Of a stretch of 64,000 bases of DNA, positions 9,503 through 17,971 are shown one piece after another. The notes beneath the pieces were generated by a model. It was not told the origin of the DNA and did no database searches. It saw nothing but the letters and a program-made list of their open reading frames with translations. The stretch's first letter is position 1, and each line of letters starts with the position of its first letter. Source of the stretch: Pseudomonas fluorescens (GTDB taxonomy: Bacteria; Pseudomonadota; Gammaproteobacteria; Pseudomonadales; Pseudomonadaceae); the NCBI RefSeq assembly GCF_001708445.1, contig NZ_CP015637.1, positions 2,047,001 to 2,111,000 on the forward strand, written 5' to 3'. Position numbers and translations under genes: made by a program.

Positions 9503-9914
9503 GATCCTTGTCCAGGCACTCGGTCATGGCGTGTGTTTTTGAGTGTAGGAACAAATGTGAGATTTTTCCTGTTTAACGCAAGAACCTTTTCCAAAGAGAG
9601 GTAGGAAAAGGGGACAAGTATGGGTTGATCAGGAGCATAAAGTGCCCAGCCGCCGGGCTTTCGTTGGTTCGGAAGTTGTCTGCGGAACTTACGCTTAAAT
9701 GATCCGGTTCATCCAGGAAGTTGTCCTGGGAGGCGGTGCCCACTGTTTGATAATAGTGTTTGGCGAACAGGTGAGTGCCCGCCAGTGTGAACGTCCAAAC
9801 GTTATTCATGCTGTAGTCGATGACCCGTACGTGCGGGATTGTATCCAGCACAATTTTTTGTTTGCGTCAGGTTCGCTGCTTAATCTACGGGCTTTCCCGG
9901 TGGATGGGCCGAGC

Positions 9915-10544
9915 ATGATAGATCTCGCAACCTTGGCGGTTTTTTCCGGTGCTGTTGTGCTGTTGCTGTTATCGCCGGGGCCGAACATGGCGTTCGTCAT
10001 CAGCCACGGCATGACCCATGGCTGGCGCGGTGGCGCGGCCTCGGCCCTGGGCATCGGCGTAGCGGACCTGCTGCTGACGGCATTGACGGCCATGGGCGTG
10101 ACGGCCTTGGTCGCGAGTTGGCCTCCGTCATTCGACTTGATTCGCTATGCCGGCGTGATTTACCTGCTGTGGCTGGTATCCAAGACCTTGCAGGCAAAGC
10201 CCGGTGGTGCAGCTACTCAGGTCGAACGCGTGCGGTTGGGCCGTGTATGCGTACGGGCCATGCTCAACAGTTTGCTCAACCCCAAGGCGCTGTTGTTTTT
10301 CGTGGTGTTCCTGCCGCAGTTCGTGCGCCCCGAAGCAGGCCCGATCGCGACGCAACTGTGGGTGCTGGGCGGCGTGCTGACCTTCATCGCCGCCGTGTTT
10401 CACCTGGTGCTGGGGGTGTTTGGCGGGGCGGCCAGCCGGTTTTTCAGCGGCCGCCCCAGCACCGCCACCCTGCAGAAGTGGGGCCTGGCCACGGTGCTGA
10501 CGGTGTTGGCCGTGCGCCTGGCGCTGATGGCCCGACCGACGTGA
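9915..10544 (+). CDS. LysE/RhtB family amino acid exporter
   Basis: A 209-residue inner-membrane exporter of the LysE/RhtB type. The N-terminus shows the family hallmark LLSPGPNMAFVISHG after the first helix, and six hydrophobic segments are visible. The middle LLNPKALLFFVVFLPQF segment is another strong family marker. The ATG at 9915 was chosen because it gives the standard length and puts the first helix at residue 5; upstream in-frame codons add a non-conserved, polar stretch. The substrate (amino acids such as homoserine or threonine in characterised members) cannot be told. Confidence 0.88.
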   Translation: MIDLATLAVFSGAVVLLLLSPGPNMAFVISHGMTHGWRGGAASALGIGVADLLLTALTAMGVTALVASWPPSFDLIRYAGVIYLLWLVSKTLQAKPGGAATQVERVRLGRVCVRAMLNSLLNPKALLFFVVFLPQFVRPEAGPIATQLWVLGGVLTFIAAVFHLVLGVFGGAASRFFSGRPSTATLQKWGLATVLTVLAVRLALMARPT

Positions 10545-10571
10545 TGGCTTGTTGAAAAAAAGCACGCTCCC

Positions 10572-10599
10572 CCGGCTCATCGCTGCTGCGATAAGCCGG
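10572..10599. repeat. Hairpin between convergent genes (REP-like/terminator)
   Basis: Arms CCGGCTCATCGC (10572-10583) and GCGATAAGCCGG (10588-10599) pair with one mismatch around a 4-base loop. On the minus strand a T-run follows after about ten bases. It sits between the convergent LysE-family and inhA genes and may act as a terminator. Confidence 0.5.
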
Positions 10600-10637
10600 C
10601 GCCCCTACACAACCCACGTTGGCCGCGAGCCGCGTTG

Positions 10638-11318
10638 TCAACCCAATCGCGCTGCCGCCCGCGCCACAATCTCAGCGCGGGTCTTGCGCGATTCGACCGT
10701 ACGCTTGTTGGCTTCTTCCAGCACAGCGGTGGGCGCCGTGTCTGGGCGGCCGGCATTGAACGGTGGCGCCGGGGCGTATTCGATCTGCAACTGCACCAAT
10801 TGTGCCGCCGCTTCGCTGTACAACTCCGCTGCCAGGGTCAGGGCGAAGTCGATGCCGGCGGTGATGCCGCCGCCGGTGAACAGGTTGCCATCGCGCACCA
10901 CGCGCTCCTGTACCGGGATCGCGCCAAGAGGGGCGAGCAGGTCGTGGTAGGCCCAGTGCGTCGTCGCCTTGCGCCCGCGCAACAGGCCCGCCGCGCCGAG
11001 CACCAGCGAACCGGTGCACACCGACGTCACGTAGCGCGCGGTCCGGGCCTGGGCCTTGAGGAAGTCCAGGGTTTGCGGATCTTCCATCAACGGGCCCACA
11101 CCGGAACCGCCGGGCACGCAGAGCACATCCAGGTTCGGGCAGTCGGCGTAGGTCATGGTCGGGGTAAAGACCAGCCCGGTGCTGGACGTGACCGGAGCCA
11201 GGTCTTTCCAGACCAGGTGCAACTGTACGTCCGGCAACGAGCCCAATACGTCGTACGGGCCGGTAAGGTCCAGTTGCTGGATGCCGGGGAACAACACAAA
11301 GCCGATCTGCAAAGTCAT
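10638..11318 (-). CDS. inhA: Isonitrile hydratase InhA (DJ-1/PfpI family)
   Basis: A 226-residue DJ-1/PfpI enzyme predicted to hydrate isonitriles to N-substituted formamides. The nucleophile elbow reads VTSVCTGSLVLG, placing the catalytic cysteine at residue 101, the position reported for P. putida isonitrile hydratase (about 228 aa). The Glu-side motif VLFPGIQQLDLTGP opens the protein and GGGITAGIDFAL follows the elbow. It is divergent from a GlxA-type regulator, a common pairing. Other DJ-1 class I glutamine amidotransferase-like activities are possible, but length and the CTG elbow favour InhA. Confidence 0.85.
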   Translation of the reverse strand: MTLQIGFVLFPGIQQLDLTGPYDVLGSLPDVQLHLVWKDLAPVTSSTGLVFTPTMTYADCPNLDVLCVPGGSGVGPLMEDPQTLDFLKAQARTARYVTSVCTGSLVLGAAGLLRGRKATTHWAYHDLLAPLGAIPVQERVVRDGNLFTGGGITAGIDFALTLAAELYSEAAAQLVQLQIEYAPAPPFNAGRPDTAPTAVLEEANKRTVESRKTRAEIVARAAARLG

Positions 11319-11408
11319 GAATGACGCTCCGATAAAGGGGTGGACGGCTTCACTCTAGAGGCCTAGGCTTTGGCGCATACGCCATTGAGCCCACGAATCA
11401 CGCCAATC

Positions 11409-12377
11409 ATGCCCAGACTTGTTCACGTACTCGCCTTCGACAATGCACAAGTGCTCGATGTCACCGGGCCGCTGCAAGTGTTCGCCTCGGCCAATGACCT
11501 GGCGCGCCAACGCGGTTTGCCGCTGCCCTATGCCGTCACGGTGATCGCCGATCAGGCACAACCGGTGATGACCTCCGCTGGCCTGGCGCTGGTGGCCGAG
11601 CCGTTGCCTGCGGTTGACCAGCCTTGCGACACCCTGCTGATCGCCGGCGGCTGGGGCGTGTACGGCGCCGCCGAAGACCCGGCGCTGGTGGATTGGGTGC
11701 GGGAAAAATCCCGGCATACCCGACGCATGGCTTCGGTGTGTACCGGTGCGTTTCTGCTGGCCGCCAGCGGTTTGCTCGACGGCTGCCGCGTGGCCACCCA
11801 CTGGACGCGTTGTGACGAGCTGGCGCGCAAGTTCCCCGCGCTTCAGGTCGAGGCCAACCCGATCTTTATCCAGCAAGGCACGCTGTGGACCTCGGCCGGC
11901 GTGACGGCCGGTATCGACCTGTGCCTGGCGCTGGTGGAAGAAGACCTGGGCCGCGCCGTCGCCCTGGAAGTGGCGCGGCATTTGGTGGTGTTTCTCAAGC
12001 GCCCCGGCGGCCAATCGCAATTCAGCGTGACCTTGTCGTTGCAAAAGGGCGACAGCCGCTTTGCCGAATTACACGCCTGGATCGCCGAGAACCTGACCCT
12101 CGACCTGACCCTCGCGACCCTGGCCGCCCAAGCCGGCATGAGTGAGCGCAGCTTCGTGCGCCACTACCGTGCCGAAACCGGGCAAACCCCGGCGCGTGCC
12201 GTCGAGTTGATCCGTGTTGAGACTGCCCGCCGGCAACTGGCGGACAGTACGGCATCGATCAAGCGCATCGCCGTGCAGTGCGGCTTTGGCTGTGAAGAGA
12301 CGCTGCGCCGCAGCTTCCTGCGGGCCTTGGCGGTGACGCCACAGGCCTATCGCGAACGTTTTTCGCCAGTGGCCTAG
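11409..12377 (+). CDS. GlxA-type transcriptional regulator (DJ-1-like domain + AraC HTH)
   Basis: A 322-residue regulator. Residues 1-185 form a DJ-1/PfpI-like sensor domain (HVLAFDNAQVLDVTGPLQVF, elbow SVCTGAFLLAASGLL, then SAGVTAGIDLCLALVEED). The C-terminal 100 residues are an AraC-type double helix-turn-helix (LATLAAQAGMSERSFVRHYR and RIAVQCGFGCEETLRRSF). The ATG at 11409 fits the start of the domain; an earlier TTG at 11370 is less likely. It is transcribed away from inhA, and the roughly 90-bp shared region would hold its operator. The inducer is unknown. Confidence 0.85.
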   Translation: MPRLVHVLAFDNAQVLDVTGPLQVFASANDLARQRGLPLPYAVTVIADQAQPVMTSAGLALVAEPLPAVDQPCDTLLIAGGWGVYGAAEDPALVDWVREKSRHTRRMASVCTGAFLLAASGLLDGCRVATHWTRCDELARKFPALQVEANPIFIQQGTLWTSAGVTAGIDLCLALVEEDLGRAVALEVARHLVVFLKRPGGQSQFSVTLSLQKGDSRFAELHAWIAENLTLDLTLATLAAQAGMSERSFVRHYRAETGQTPARAVELIRVETARRQLADSTASIKRIAVQCGFGCEETLRRSFLRALAVTPQAYRERFSPVA

Positions 12378-12870
12378 GCAAGCAATTCCAACAGCGCTTC
12401 AAGGGTCGCGTGTGGCGCTTCCTGGGGGATATTGTGGCCCACACCGGCCAGCACCTGCCGGCGATAGACACCGCTGAAGTGCGCCACGTCGTCGTCCTCC
12501 AGGGGGATCGCCAGCCCATCCATGAGTTCCAGCAGATCCTTGGCCAACGCCGGTATCTACACAACTTTTCAGCCCCTGACACATCTCCCTGTGGCGAGCG
12601 GGCTCGTCCCGCGTTGGGCTGCGTAGCAGCCCCAAAACCAGGCACCGCGGTGTGTCAGTTAAAAACACATCGCCTGTAATGGGGCCGCTTCGCGCCCCAA
12701 CGCGGGACGAGCCCGCTCGCCACAACAGCCTCATCTGCCGGGCATTCAGCGTTGAGCCAGCGTTGTTTAGAACCCTATGGAGTGATAGGGGAAGCCGTGC
12801 AGCAGGGGGACCGGCTCACTGTCAGTGGGGCCGTGGGCGACAAGCGCCACTCCTGCGCCAACACCCCCAG
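12374..12870 (-). pseudogene. Alpha/beta-hydrolase remnant split by a palindromic element
   Basis: Two minus-strand pieces of one alpha/beta hydrolase flank the 12552-12774 element. The upstream piece (about 12775-12870) reads HGPTDSEPVPLLHGFP, the strand and HGFP oxyanion loop near the N-terminus of this fold. The downstream piece (12374-12551) ends with VLAGVGHNIPQEAPHATLEA then LLELLA and a stop, the catalytic-histidine region GHxxPxExP at the C-terminus. The nucleophile-elbow region, about 200 residues, is missing, so insertion went with a deletion. Its last codons overlap the stop of the GlxA-type gene. No function can remain. Confidence 0.75.
12552..12774. mobile_element. MITE/REPIN-like 223-bp palindromic element, copy A
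   Basis: The element opens with GGTATCTACACAAC and closes with GTTGTTTAGAACC, a decayed inverted copy of the same end. Inside are two inverted REP cores (GTGGCGAGCGGGCTCGTCCCGC and its mirror, 12590 and 12690 regions) and repeated GCTGCGTAGCAGCCCC/GGGGCCGCTTCGCGCCCC stems. It is the inverse-oriented sister of copy B at 59338-59561. It encodes no protein, so it would be moved in trans. It interrupts the alpha/beta-hydrolase pseudogene. Confidence 0.75.
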
Positions 12871-12885
12871 CACACACAGGCGACC

Positions 12886-14712
12886 TCAGGGCTGCCACAC
12901 CGTCTTCTCTCCACTCAACTTGCGATCCAGGAATGTCGCCGCGCTGATCAACGCCAAGTGGCTCAACGCCTGGGGGGTGTTGCCCAAATGCCGTGCCTGG
13001 CTGTCGAACTCTTCGGCGTACAACCCCAGCGGGTTGGCATAACGCAGCAACTGTTCGAATTCCAGGTGGGCCTTTTCCACCTGGCCGGCGCGGGCCAGGC
13101 ATTCGACGTACCAGAACGAGCAGGCGGCAAATGCGCCTTCGGTGCCTTGCAGGCCGTCGATCTGGCTGTCGTCGTTGCGATAGCGGTACACCATGCCGTC
13201 GCGTACCAGGCTGTCCTGGATCGCTTCCAGCGTCGACAGCCAACGCGGATCGGTGGCGGCAACAAAGCGCACCAGCGGCATCAGCAGCATCGAACCGTCC
13301 AGCGCGGTGCTGCCGATATGCTGCACAAAATGCCCGCGCTCTTCGTTCCAGAAGTTGCTCCAGATGTCGGCGTAGATCGCCTGGCGTGTCTCGTCCCAGC
13401 GCGCGAACGGGGCCGGCAGGGAACGCTTGGAGGCCAGGCGGATCGCGCGGTCCAGGGCTACCCAGCACATCAGCCGCGAATGCAGGAAGTGATGCTGCTC
13501 GCCGCGCATTTCCCAAATGCCCACGTCTTTCTGGTTCCAGACTTCACAGACCTGATCGGCCACTTCCACCGTGTGTTTCCAGCCTTCGTGGGAGATGGCT
13601 TCGCCGTATTTGTTGACCAGGTACACCGCGTCCATCAACTCGCCGTAGATGTCCAACTGCACCTGGTCGAAGGCTTCATTGCCGATGCGCACCGGGGTCG
13701 CGCCGCCATGGCCGCTGAAGTGATCAAGGGTGGCCTCGGGCAGCTCCTGGCGGCCGTCGATGCCGTAGAGGATATTGATTTTGGTCGGTTGGCCACAGCA
13801 GTCGCTGACCCGGCCTTTGAGCCAGCGCATGTAGGCGTTCGCTTCATCGATGAAACCCAGGCGCATAAAGGCGTAGACCGTGAACGAGGCGTCGCGGATC
13901 CACGTGTAGCGGTAGTCCCAGTTACGCTCGCCGCCGCGGGTTTCCGGCAGGCCGAAGGTGGTGGCGGCGATGATTGCGCCGTGTTTGCGCGAGGTCAGGA
14001 GCTTGAGTGCCAGCGCCGAGCGGTTGACCATTTCGCGCCAGCGTCCGCGGTAATTCGATTGGGCGATCCAGCCGCGCCAGAAGCTCAGGGTACGTTGCAG
14101 GTACAGGTCGGTGCAGGCGTTGGTGACCCGGGGGTCGTCCTCGCCACCGAGGATGAATTCGGCGCTTTCTTCCTGGTCGAGGGTAAACGTCGCCACGGCG
14201 GCCTGGTTATCCAGTTGCAGCGCATGGCTGCCCGCCAGGCGCAGCCCAGGCTGGCCATCAGCGGTGAACAGCACGGCGTTTTCATCGGCGCTGGCGTGAG
14301 TTCGCGCACGCGCATAGTCATGGCGCACAGCGCAGCGCAGATGAATCGTTGCCGTTCCGCTGACCACTCGCACCCGGCGAATCAACAGGGGCAGGTCGTC
14401 GACGGCTTCACTGACACACAGCAGGTCGGTCACTTCCACTACCGCCTCGTCGCTGAGCCAGCGGGTTTGCAGCACGTTGGTATCGGGCAGGTAGATCTGC
14501 TCGCGGCGGGCCTCGGGCAGGTTCGGGGTGAGTTGAAAAATGCCGGCCTCGGGGGTGTCGAGCAGCGAGCAGAAAATCGATGGGCTGTCGAATTCAGGCC
14601 AACAGAAAAAGTCGATGCTGCCCTTGTCGTTCACCAGGGCGGCGCTGCGCATGTCGCCGATAATGCCGTGGGCATCGATGGCGCTTTGGGGCTCTTTGTT
14701 CAAATCAACCAT
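12886..14712 (-). CDS. Glycoside hydrolase family 15 protein (trehalase/glucoamylase-like)
   Basis: A cytoplasmic 608-residue protein with no signal peptide. An N-terminal trehalase-like domain (IGDMRSAALVNDKGSIDFFC and WPEFDSPSIFCSLLD) is followed by an (alpha/alpha)6 barrel from about residue 220, with the marker ERNWDYRYTWIRDASFTVYA and a later QLDIYGELMDA. The late segment DGLQGTEGAFAACSFWYVE carries the expected second acidic residue. Start chosen at ATG 14712, which has a GGAG ten bases upstream; a GTG at 14718 is too close to it. It overlaps the SDR gene by 8 bases, so the two form an operon. Substrate unknown; trehalose or alpha-glucans are known in the family. Confidence 0.85.
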   Translation of the reverse strand: MVDLNKEPQSAIDAHGIIGDMRSAALVNDKGSIDFFCWPEFDSPSIFCSLLDTPEAGIFQLTPNLPEARREQIYLPDTNVLQTRWLSDEAVVEVTDLLCVSEAVDDLPLLIRRVRVVSGTATIHLRCAVRHDYARARTHASADENAVLFTADGQPGLRLAGSHALQLDNQAAVATFTLDQEESAEFILGGEDDPRVTNACTDLYLQRTLSFWRGWIAQSNYRGRWREMVNRSALALKLLTSRKHGAIIAATTFGLPETRGGERNWDYRYTWIRDASFTVYAFMRLGFIDEANAYMRWLKGRVSDCCGQPTKINILYGIDGRQELPEATLDHFSGHGGATPVRIGNEAFDQVQLDIYGELMDAVYLVNKYGEAISHEGWKHTVEVADQVCEVWNQKDVGIWEMRGEQHHFLHSRLMCWVALDRAIRLASKRSLPAPFARWDETRQAIYADIWSNFWNEERGHFVQHIGSTALDGSMLLMPLVRFVAATDPRWLSTLEAIQDSLVRDGMVYRYRNDDSQIDGLQGTEGAFAACSFWYVECLARAGQVEKAHLEFEQLLRYANPLGLYAEEFDSQARHLGNTPQALSHLALISAATFLDRKLSGEKTVWQP

Positions 14713-15505
14713 TGCCACGAAACTCCGGATAAAGGCTCATCCCGCCATCAATGAAAAGGGTACTGCCCACCACATAGTCCGAGGCGTCGCTGGCCAGCCA
14801 GACCACCGCATTGGCCACGTCTTCCACGTCGCCCACACGCCCATACGGAATCAACTTGAGCAGCTCTTTTTCCGCCGCGCCCTCAGTGGCCGCCTGGTTG
14901 ATCGCCGTGCGAATCGCTCCTGGGGCAATGCCGTTGATGCGGATGCGTTGCTCGCTGACTTCCTGGGCGAGGGTGCGCATCAGCATCTCCACGCCGCCCT
15001 TGGACGCGGCGTAGTTCACATGCCCGGCCCAGGGGATCAACTGGTGCACCGAACTCATGTGGATGATCTTGCCCGCCGCTCGCGACACACCATCACGCAC
15101 GCCCTGGCGCTGGAAAATTCGCACGGCGGCGCGGGCGCAGAGGAACTGGCCGGTGAGGTTGACGCCGATCACCGTGTTCCAGTCGTCGAGGCTCATGTCG
15201 ACCAGGTTCGCGTCTTTTTGCAGGCCGGAATTGGCCACCAGAATGTCCAGGTGGCCAAAGGCTTCGAGGCTCTTCGCGAACAGGCGTTCCACGTCGGCCT
15301 CCTTGGACACATCGCCACCGATGGCAATCGCCCGGCCGCCGTCGGCATTGATCTGTGCGGCGAGGGCCTCGGCGGGTGCCGCCTGGGCGTTGTAGTTGAG
15401 CACCACGGCCGCACCGGCAGCGGCCAGGGCCTTGGCTGCACCGGCACCGATGCCGGAGCTGGCGCCGGTGACCAGGGCCACTTGTTGCTGCAATGAAATC
15501 TGCAT
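14705..15505 (-). CDS. Short-chain dehydrogenase (glucose 1-dehydrogenase-like)
   Basis: A 266-residue classical SDR. The cofactor motif TGASSGIGAGAAKAL is at residues 14-28, the NAG-type strand appears as VANSGLQ, and the catalytic Ser-Tyr-Lys comprises MSSVHQ and the YAASK segment. The C-terminus (GSTLFIDGGMSLYPEF) matches glucose 1-dehydrogenase-like members. It is the first gene of a two-gene operon with the downstream GH15 hydrolase; if the hydrolase frees glucose, oxidation by this enzyme would be a logical next step, but this is inference. Confidence 0.85.
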   Translation of the reverse strand: MQISLQQQVALVTGASSGIGAGAAKALAAAGAAVVLNYNAQAAPAEALAAQINADGGRAIAIGGDVSKEADVERLFAKSLEAFGHLDILVANSGLQKDANLVDMSLDDWNTVIGVNLTGQFLCARAAVRIFQRQGVRDGVSRAAGKIIHMSSVHQLIPWAGHVNYAASKGGVEMLMRTLAQEVSEQRIRINGIAPGAIRTAINQAATEGAAEKELLKLIPYGRVGDVEDVANAVVWLASDASDYVVGSTLFIDGGMSLYPEFRGNG

Positions 15506-15662
15506 CGACCATCCACCGTATTGTCAGAGTCCTTTCAGCTGACTGGCGGCGCGGCGCGGAAGTTCACCGGATGTCTTGAGCGCGACGACAGCTGTCTCTT
15601 TCAATCGTTTTCGCCAGCGTGCTTTTCGCTAGACTCAGGGCCTGTTGACGCGAGACCCGCCC

Positions 15663-16412
15663 ATGACTGCCCAATCGTCTCCCAGGCCGTGGCTTGAAGC
15701 CTATGCCGACAATTACCACAACGATGAGGTGGTGCACGCCCATTGCCATGCCGAAGCCCAACTGATTCATGGCGTCTCCGGGGTCATGCTGGTCAGCACC
15801 GCGCAAGGCAGCTGGCTGGTGCCTTCCGGGCACGCGCTGTGGGTGCCCGCGGGGACGGCCCATGAGATTCGCATGGCCGGTGACGTGCATATGCGCACAC
15901 TGTTCCTGGCGCCGGATGCCGAGCCCGAATTGGGCCGAGTGTGCCAGGTGATTGAAGTGTCGGCGCTGCTGCGCGAACTGATCGTCGCCGCCACCTTGAT
16001 CGCCGGGCAGAACAGCCCGCGCATGCAGGCGATGATCGAGCTGATCCGCATGGAGCTGCTCACGGCGCCCGTGGTCGCGATGCATGTGCCGGTGCCCGCC
16101 GAGGCGCGGTTGGCGCGGTTGTGCACGCACTTTATCCGCAACCCTTCCGATGACAGCAGCCTGCAAGCCTGGGCCGACATCCTGAACATGAGTACACGGA
16201 CCCTGAGCCGGATTTTCCAGCGCGAACTGGGCATGAGTTTTGGCGAATGGCGCAAGCGCGCGCGGCTGGCCCTGAGCCTGAAATTGCTGGCCCAGGGCGT
16301 CTCCATTCTGGAGGTGGCGCTGGAGCATGGCTATCAAAGCCCGAGCGCCTTCAGTGCGATGTTTCGGCGAGCGATGGGCTACCCGCCGAGTCATTTCCGC
16401 CCGGGGGCCTGA
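15663..16412 (+). CDS. AraC-family regulator with cupin N-terminus
   Basis: A 249-residue regulator. The N-terminal cupin half (about residues 15-90) contains VHAHCHAEAQLIHG and PAGTAHEIRM; the C-terminal half has two helix-turn-helix units (WADILNMSTRTLSRIFQREL and ILEVALEHGYQSPSAFSAMF). The ATG at 15663 was preferred over a TTG six codons earlier. It is transcribed toward the efflux operon, whose first gene begins about 100 bp after its stop, so it is the natural candidate for its regulator. Confidence 0.85.
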   Translation: MTAQSSPRPWLEAYADNYHNDEVVHAHCHAEAQLIHGVSGVMLVSTAQGSWLVPSGHALWVPAGTAHEIRMAGDVHMRTLFLAPDAEPELGRVCQVIEVSALLRELIVAATLIAGQNSPRMQAMIELIRMELLTAPVVAMHVPVPAEARLARLCTHFIRNPSDDSSLQAWADILNMSTRTLSRIFQRELGMSFGEWRKRARLALSLKLLAQGVSILEVALEHGYQSPSAFSAMFRRAMGYPPSHFRPGA

Positions 16413-16519
16413 TTCGCTCATCCCGGTGTCTGTCCGGCGACGACACATGGCCTGGGTGCGCGCGAAACCCGTGGGGCGACTGCCTATGCTGCAAGGCCCT
16501 TTCTTGAACGAGCCTTGTG

Positions 16520-17971
16520 ATGCCCAGCTCTGTGATTGTCGCCTTACACCGCACACCGCTCGCGGTTGTGTTGAGTGCGCTGGTCGCGTGCGGCCACGTG
16601 CCGTCGACCCAGGTCACCGCGCAGCCCGCGCCACGCTTGTCGGTGGAAACCAGTGACGCGCTGCCCGACCATTGGTGGCAGTTGTACCGCGACCCGCAAT
16701 TGGATGCCCTGGTGGAAAAGGCACTGCGTGAGAACAAAGACCTGGAGGCAGCCGGTGCCCATGTCGATGCATTGCTCGCGCAGTTGCAGCAATTTGAAGG
16801 TGAACGCCGTGCCTCGACGACGTTGTCCTATGGCCTGGACTATGGGCGCAGTCGTGATGACCGGACCCTGGCCAAGGCCTCTGGCCAGTCAGCGGATGGA
16901 CAGTGGAGCCATACCCCGCAATTTTCCCTGAGCTACACCCTGGACCTGTGGGGCGCGGTGCGCTATCGCATTGCCGCCGCCCGCGCCGATGCCCAGGTGG
17001 CACGGGCGATGGAAGATGAGTGGCGCGTGACCGTGGCGGCGCAGACCGCCAGGGCCTATGCCCAGGCGTGTGTCTACACGCAACAGGCGCAGGTGCAACG
17101 CCATTCGGTGCAATTGCTGGAGCAGAGCGTCGACATCACCCAGCGCTTGCGCCACGCCGGTGCCGCCACCGAACTGGACGTCGCGCGCCTCCAGGGCTTG
17201 CTGGAGGAGACCCGCGCGCCCTTGCCCATGTTCACTGCCCGGCGCCAGAGCGCGCTGTATGAACTGGCCGCGCTCAGCGGCCAAACCCCGGAAAAGGTGA
17301 TCGCCTTGCGCTGTGCCCAGGCGCCGCAATTGCAGGCACCGTTGCCAGTGGGCGAGGGCTGGGCGCTGGTGCAACGGCGCTCCGATATCCGTCGCGCCGA
17401 AGCGCGGTTGCGTTCAGCCACAGCGTCCACGGGCGTTGCCCGCGCGCAGCTTTATCCGCGTATCACCTTTGGCGCCATGTTGGGCTCTTCGGCTGCCAGC
17501 CTGGGTAAGCTGGGCAATGCTGACGCTGTGGTGTACGGCATTGGGCCCTTGCTGTCCTGGCAGTTTCCCGACCGGCAGATCGCCCATGCGCGTATCAGCC
17601 AACGCCAGGCCGAGACCCACCAGGCCCTCGCGCAATTCGATGCCACGGTGCTGGGCGCGCTCAAGCAAGTCGAGCAAGCCTTGGCCCTGTACCAGGGCGA
17701 ACAGCAGCGTCGCCAGGCCGTTGCCGACGCTCTCGATAACAGCCGTCGCGCCTTCGACCTGGCCCGGCGTAGCTTCCAGGCCGGTGGGCTGGATGCCCTG
17801 CAACTGCTCGACAGCGAACGCAACCGGGTCAGCCTCGAGGCGCGCCTGGCCCAGGTCGACCTGCAATTGATCAACCGTCAGATCGATGTGTTCCAGGCCC
17901 TGGGTGGCGGCTGGCAGCGTGACGATCCAGCGTCTTCCATCACTGTTAATACCCTCGGAGCTCGCCCATGA
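16520..17971 (+). CDS. Outer membrane efflux lipoprotein (NodT/OprM-type)
   Basis: A 483-residue outer membrane factor. The signal ends in the lipobox LSALVACG, and a family-typical WWQLYRDPQLDALVEKAL follows at about residues 50-68. Two OEP repeats with long helices are visible; the second begins near LVQRRSDIRRAEARL, the DIR.AE marker of this family. The start is ATG 16520, immediately after an in-frame GTG. Its stop overlaps the next gene's ATG (ATGA). It would form the outer membrane duct for the downstream HlyD adaptor and DHA2 pump. Confidence 0.9.
   Translation: MPSSVIVALHRTPLAVVLSALVACGHVPSTQVTAQPAPRLSVETSDALPDHWWQLYRDPQLDALVEKALRENKDLEAAGAHVDALLAQLQQFEGERRASTTLSYGLDYGRSRDDRTLAKASGQSADGQWSHTPQFSLSYTLDLWGAVRYRIAAARADAQVARAMEDEWRVTVAAQTARAYAQACVYTQQAQVQRHSVQLLEQSVDITQRLRHAGAATELDVARLQGLLEETRAPLPMFTARRQSALYELAALSGQTPEKVIALRCAQAPQLQAPLPVGEGWALVQRRSDIRRAEARLRSATASTGVARAQLYPRITFGAMLGSSAASLGKLGNADAVVYGIGPLLSWQFPDRQIAHARISQRQAETHQALAQFDATVLGALKQVEQALALYQGEQQRRQAVADALDNSRRAFDLARRSFQAGGLDALQLLDSERNRVSLEARLAQVDLQLINRQIDVFQALGGGWQRDDPASSITVNTLGARP

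Larger units (their letters stand above)
9252..9914. other. Long intergenic region: psl promoter/leader and LysE gene upstream region
   Basis: This 663-bp stretch separates the divergent pslA and LysE-family genes. It is AT-richer than its flanks and has no convincing gene; a 92-codon minus-strand frame near 9573-9851 has only a GTG start and no recognisable protein. It holds two FleQ-like boxes (9429-9442, 9489-9502), listed separately. A small hairpin (CCTTTTCC 9585-9592 with GGAAAAGG 9604-9611) is also visible. The psl transcription start cannot be fixed by eye. Confidence 0.7.

Noticed and set aside
9573..9851. A 92-codon minus-strand frame upstream of pslA
   Set aside because: It starts with GTG, has no ribosome site, overlaps the upstream region of the LysE-family gene and resembles no protein family; more likely chance in AT-richer leader DNA.
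12399..12734. A 111-codon frame similar to a frame at 59307-59645
   Set aside because: The likeness comes from both frames running through copies A and B of the same palindromic element; the peptide is a by-product of REP sequence, not a gene.
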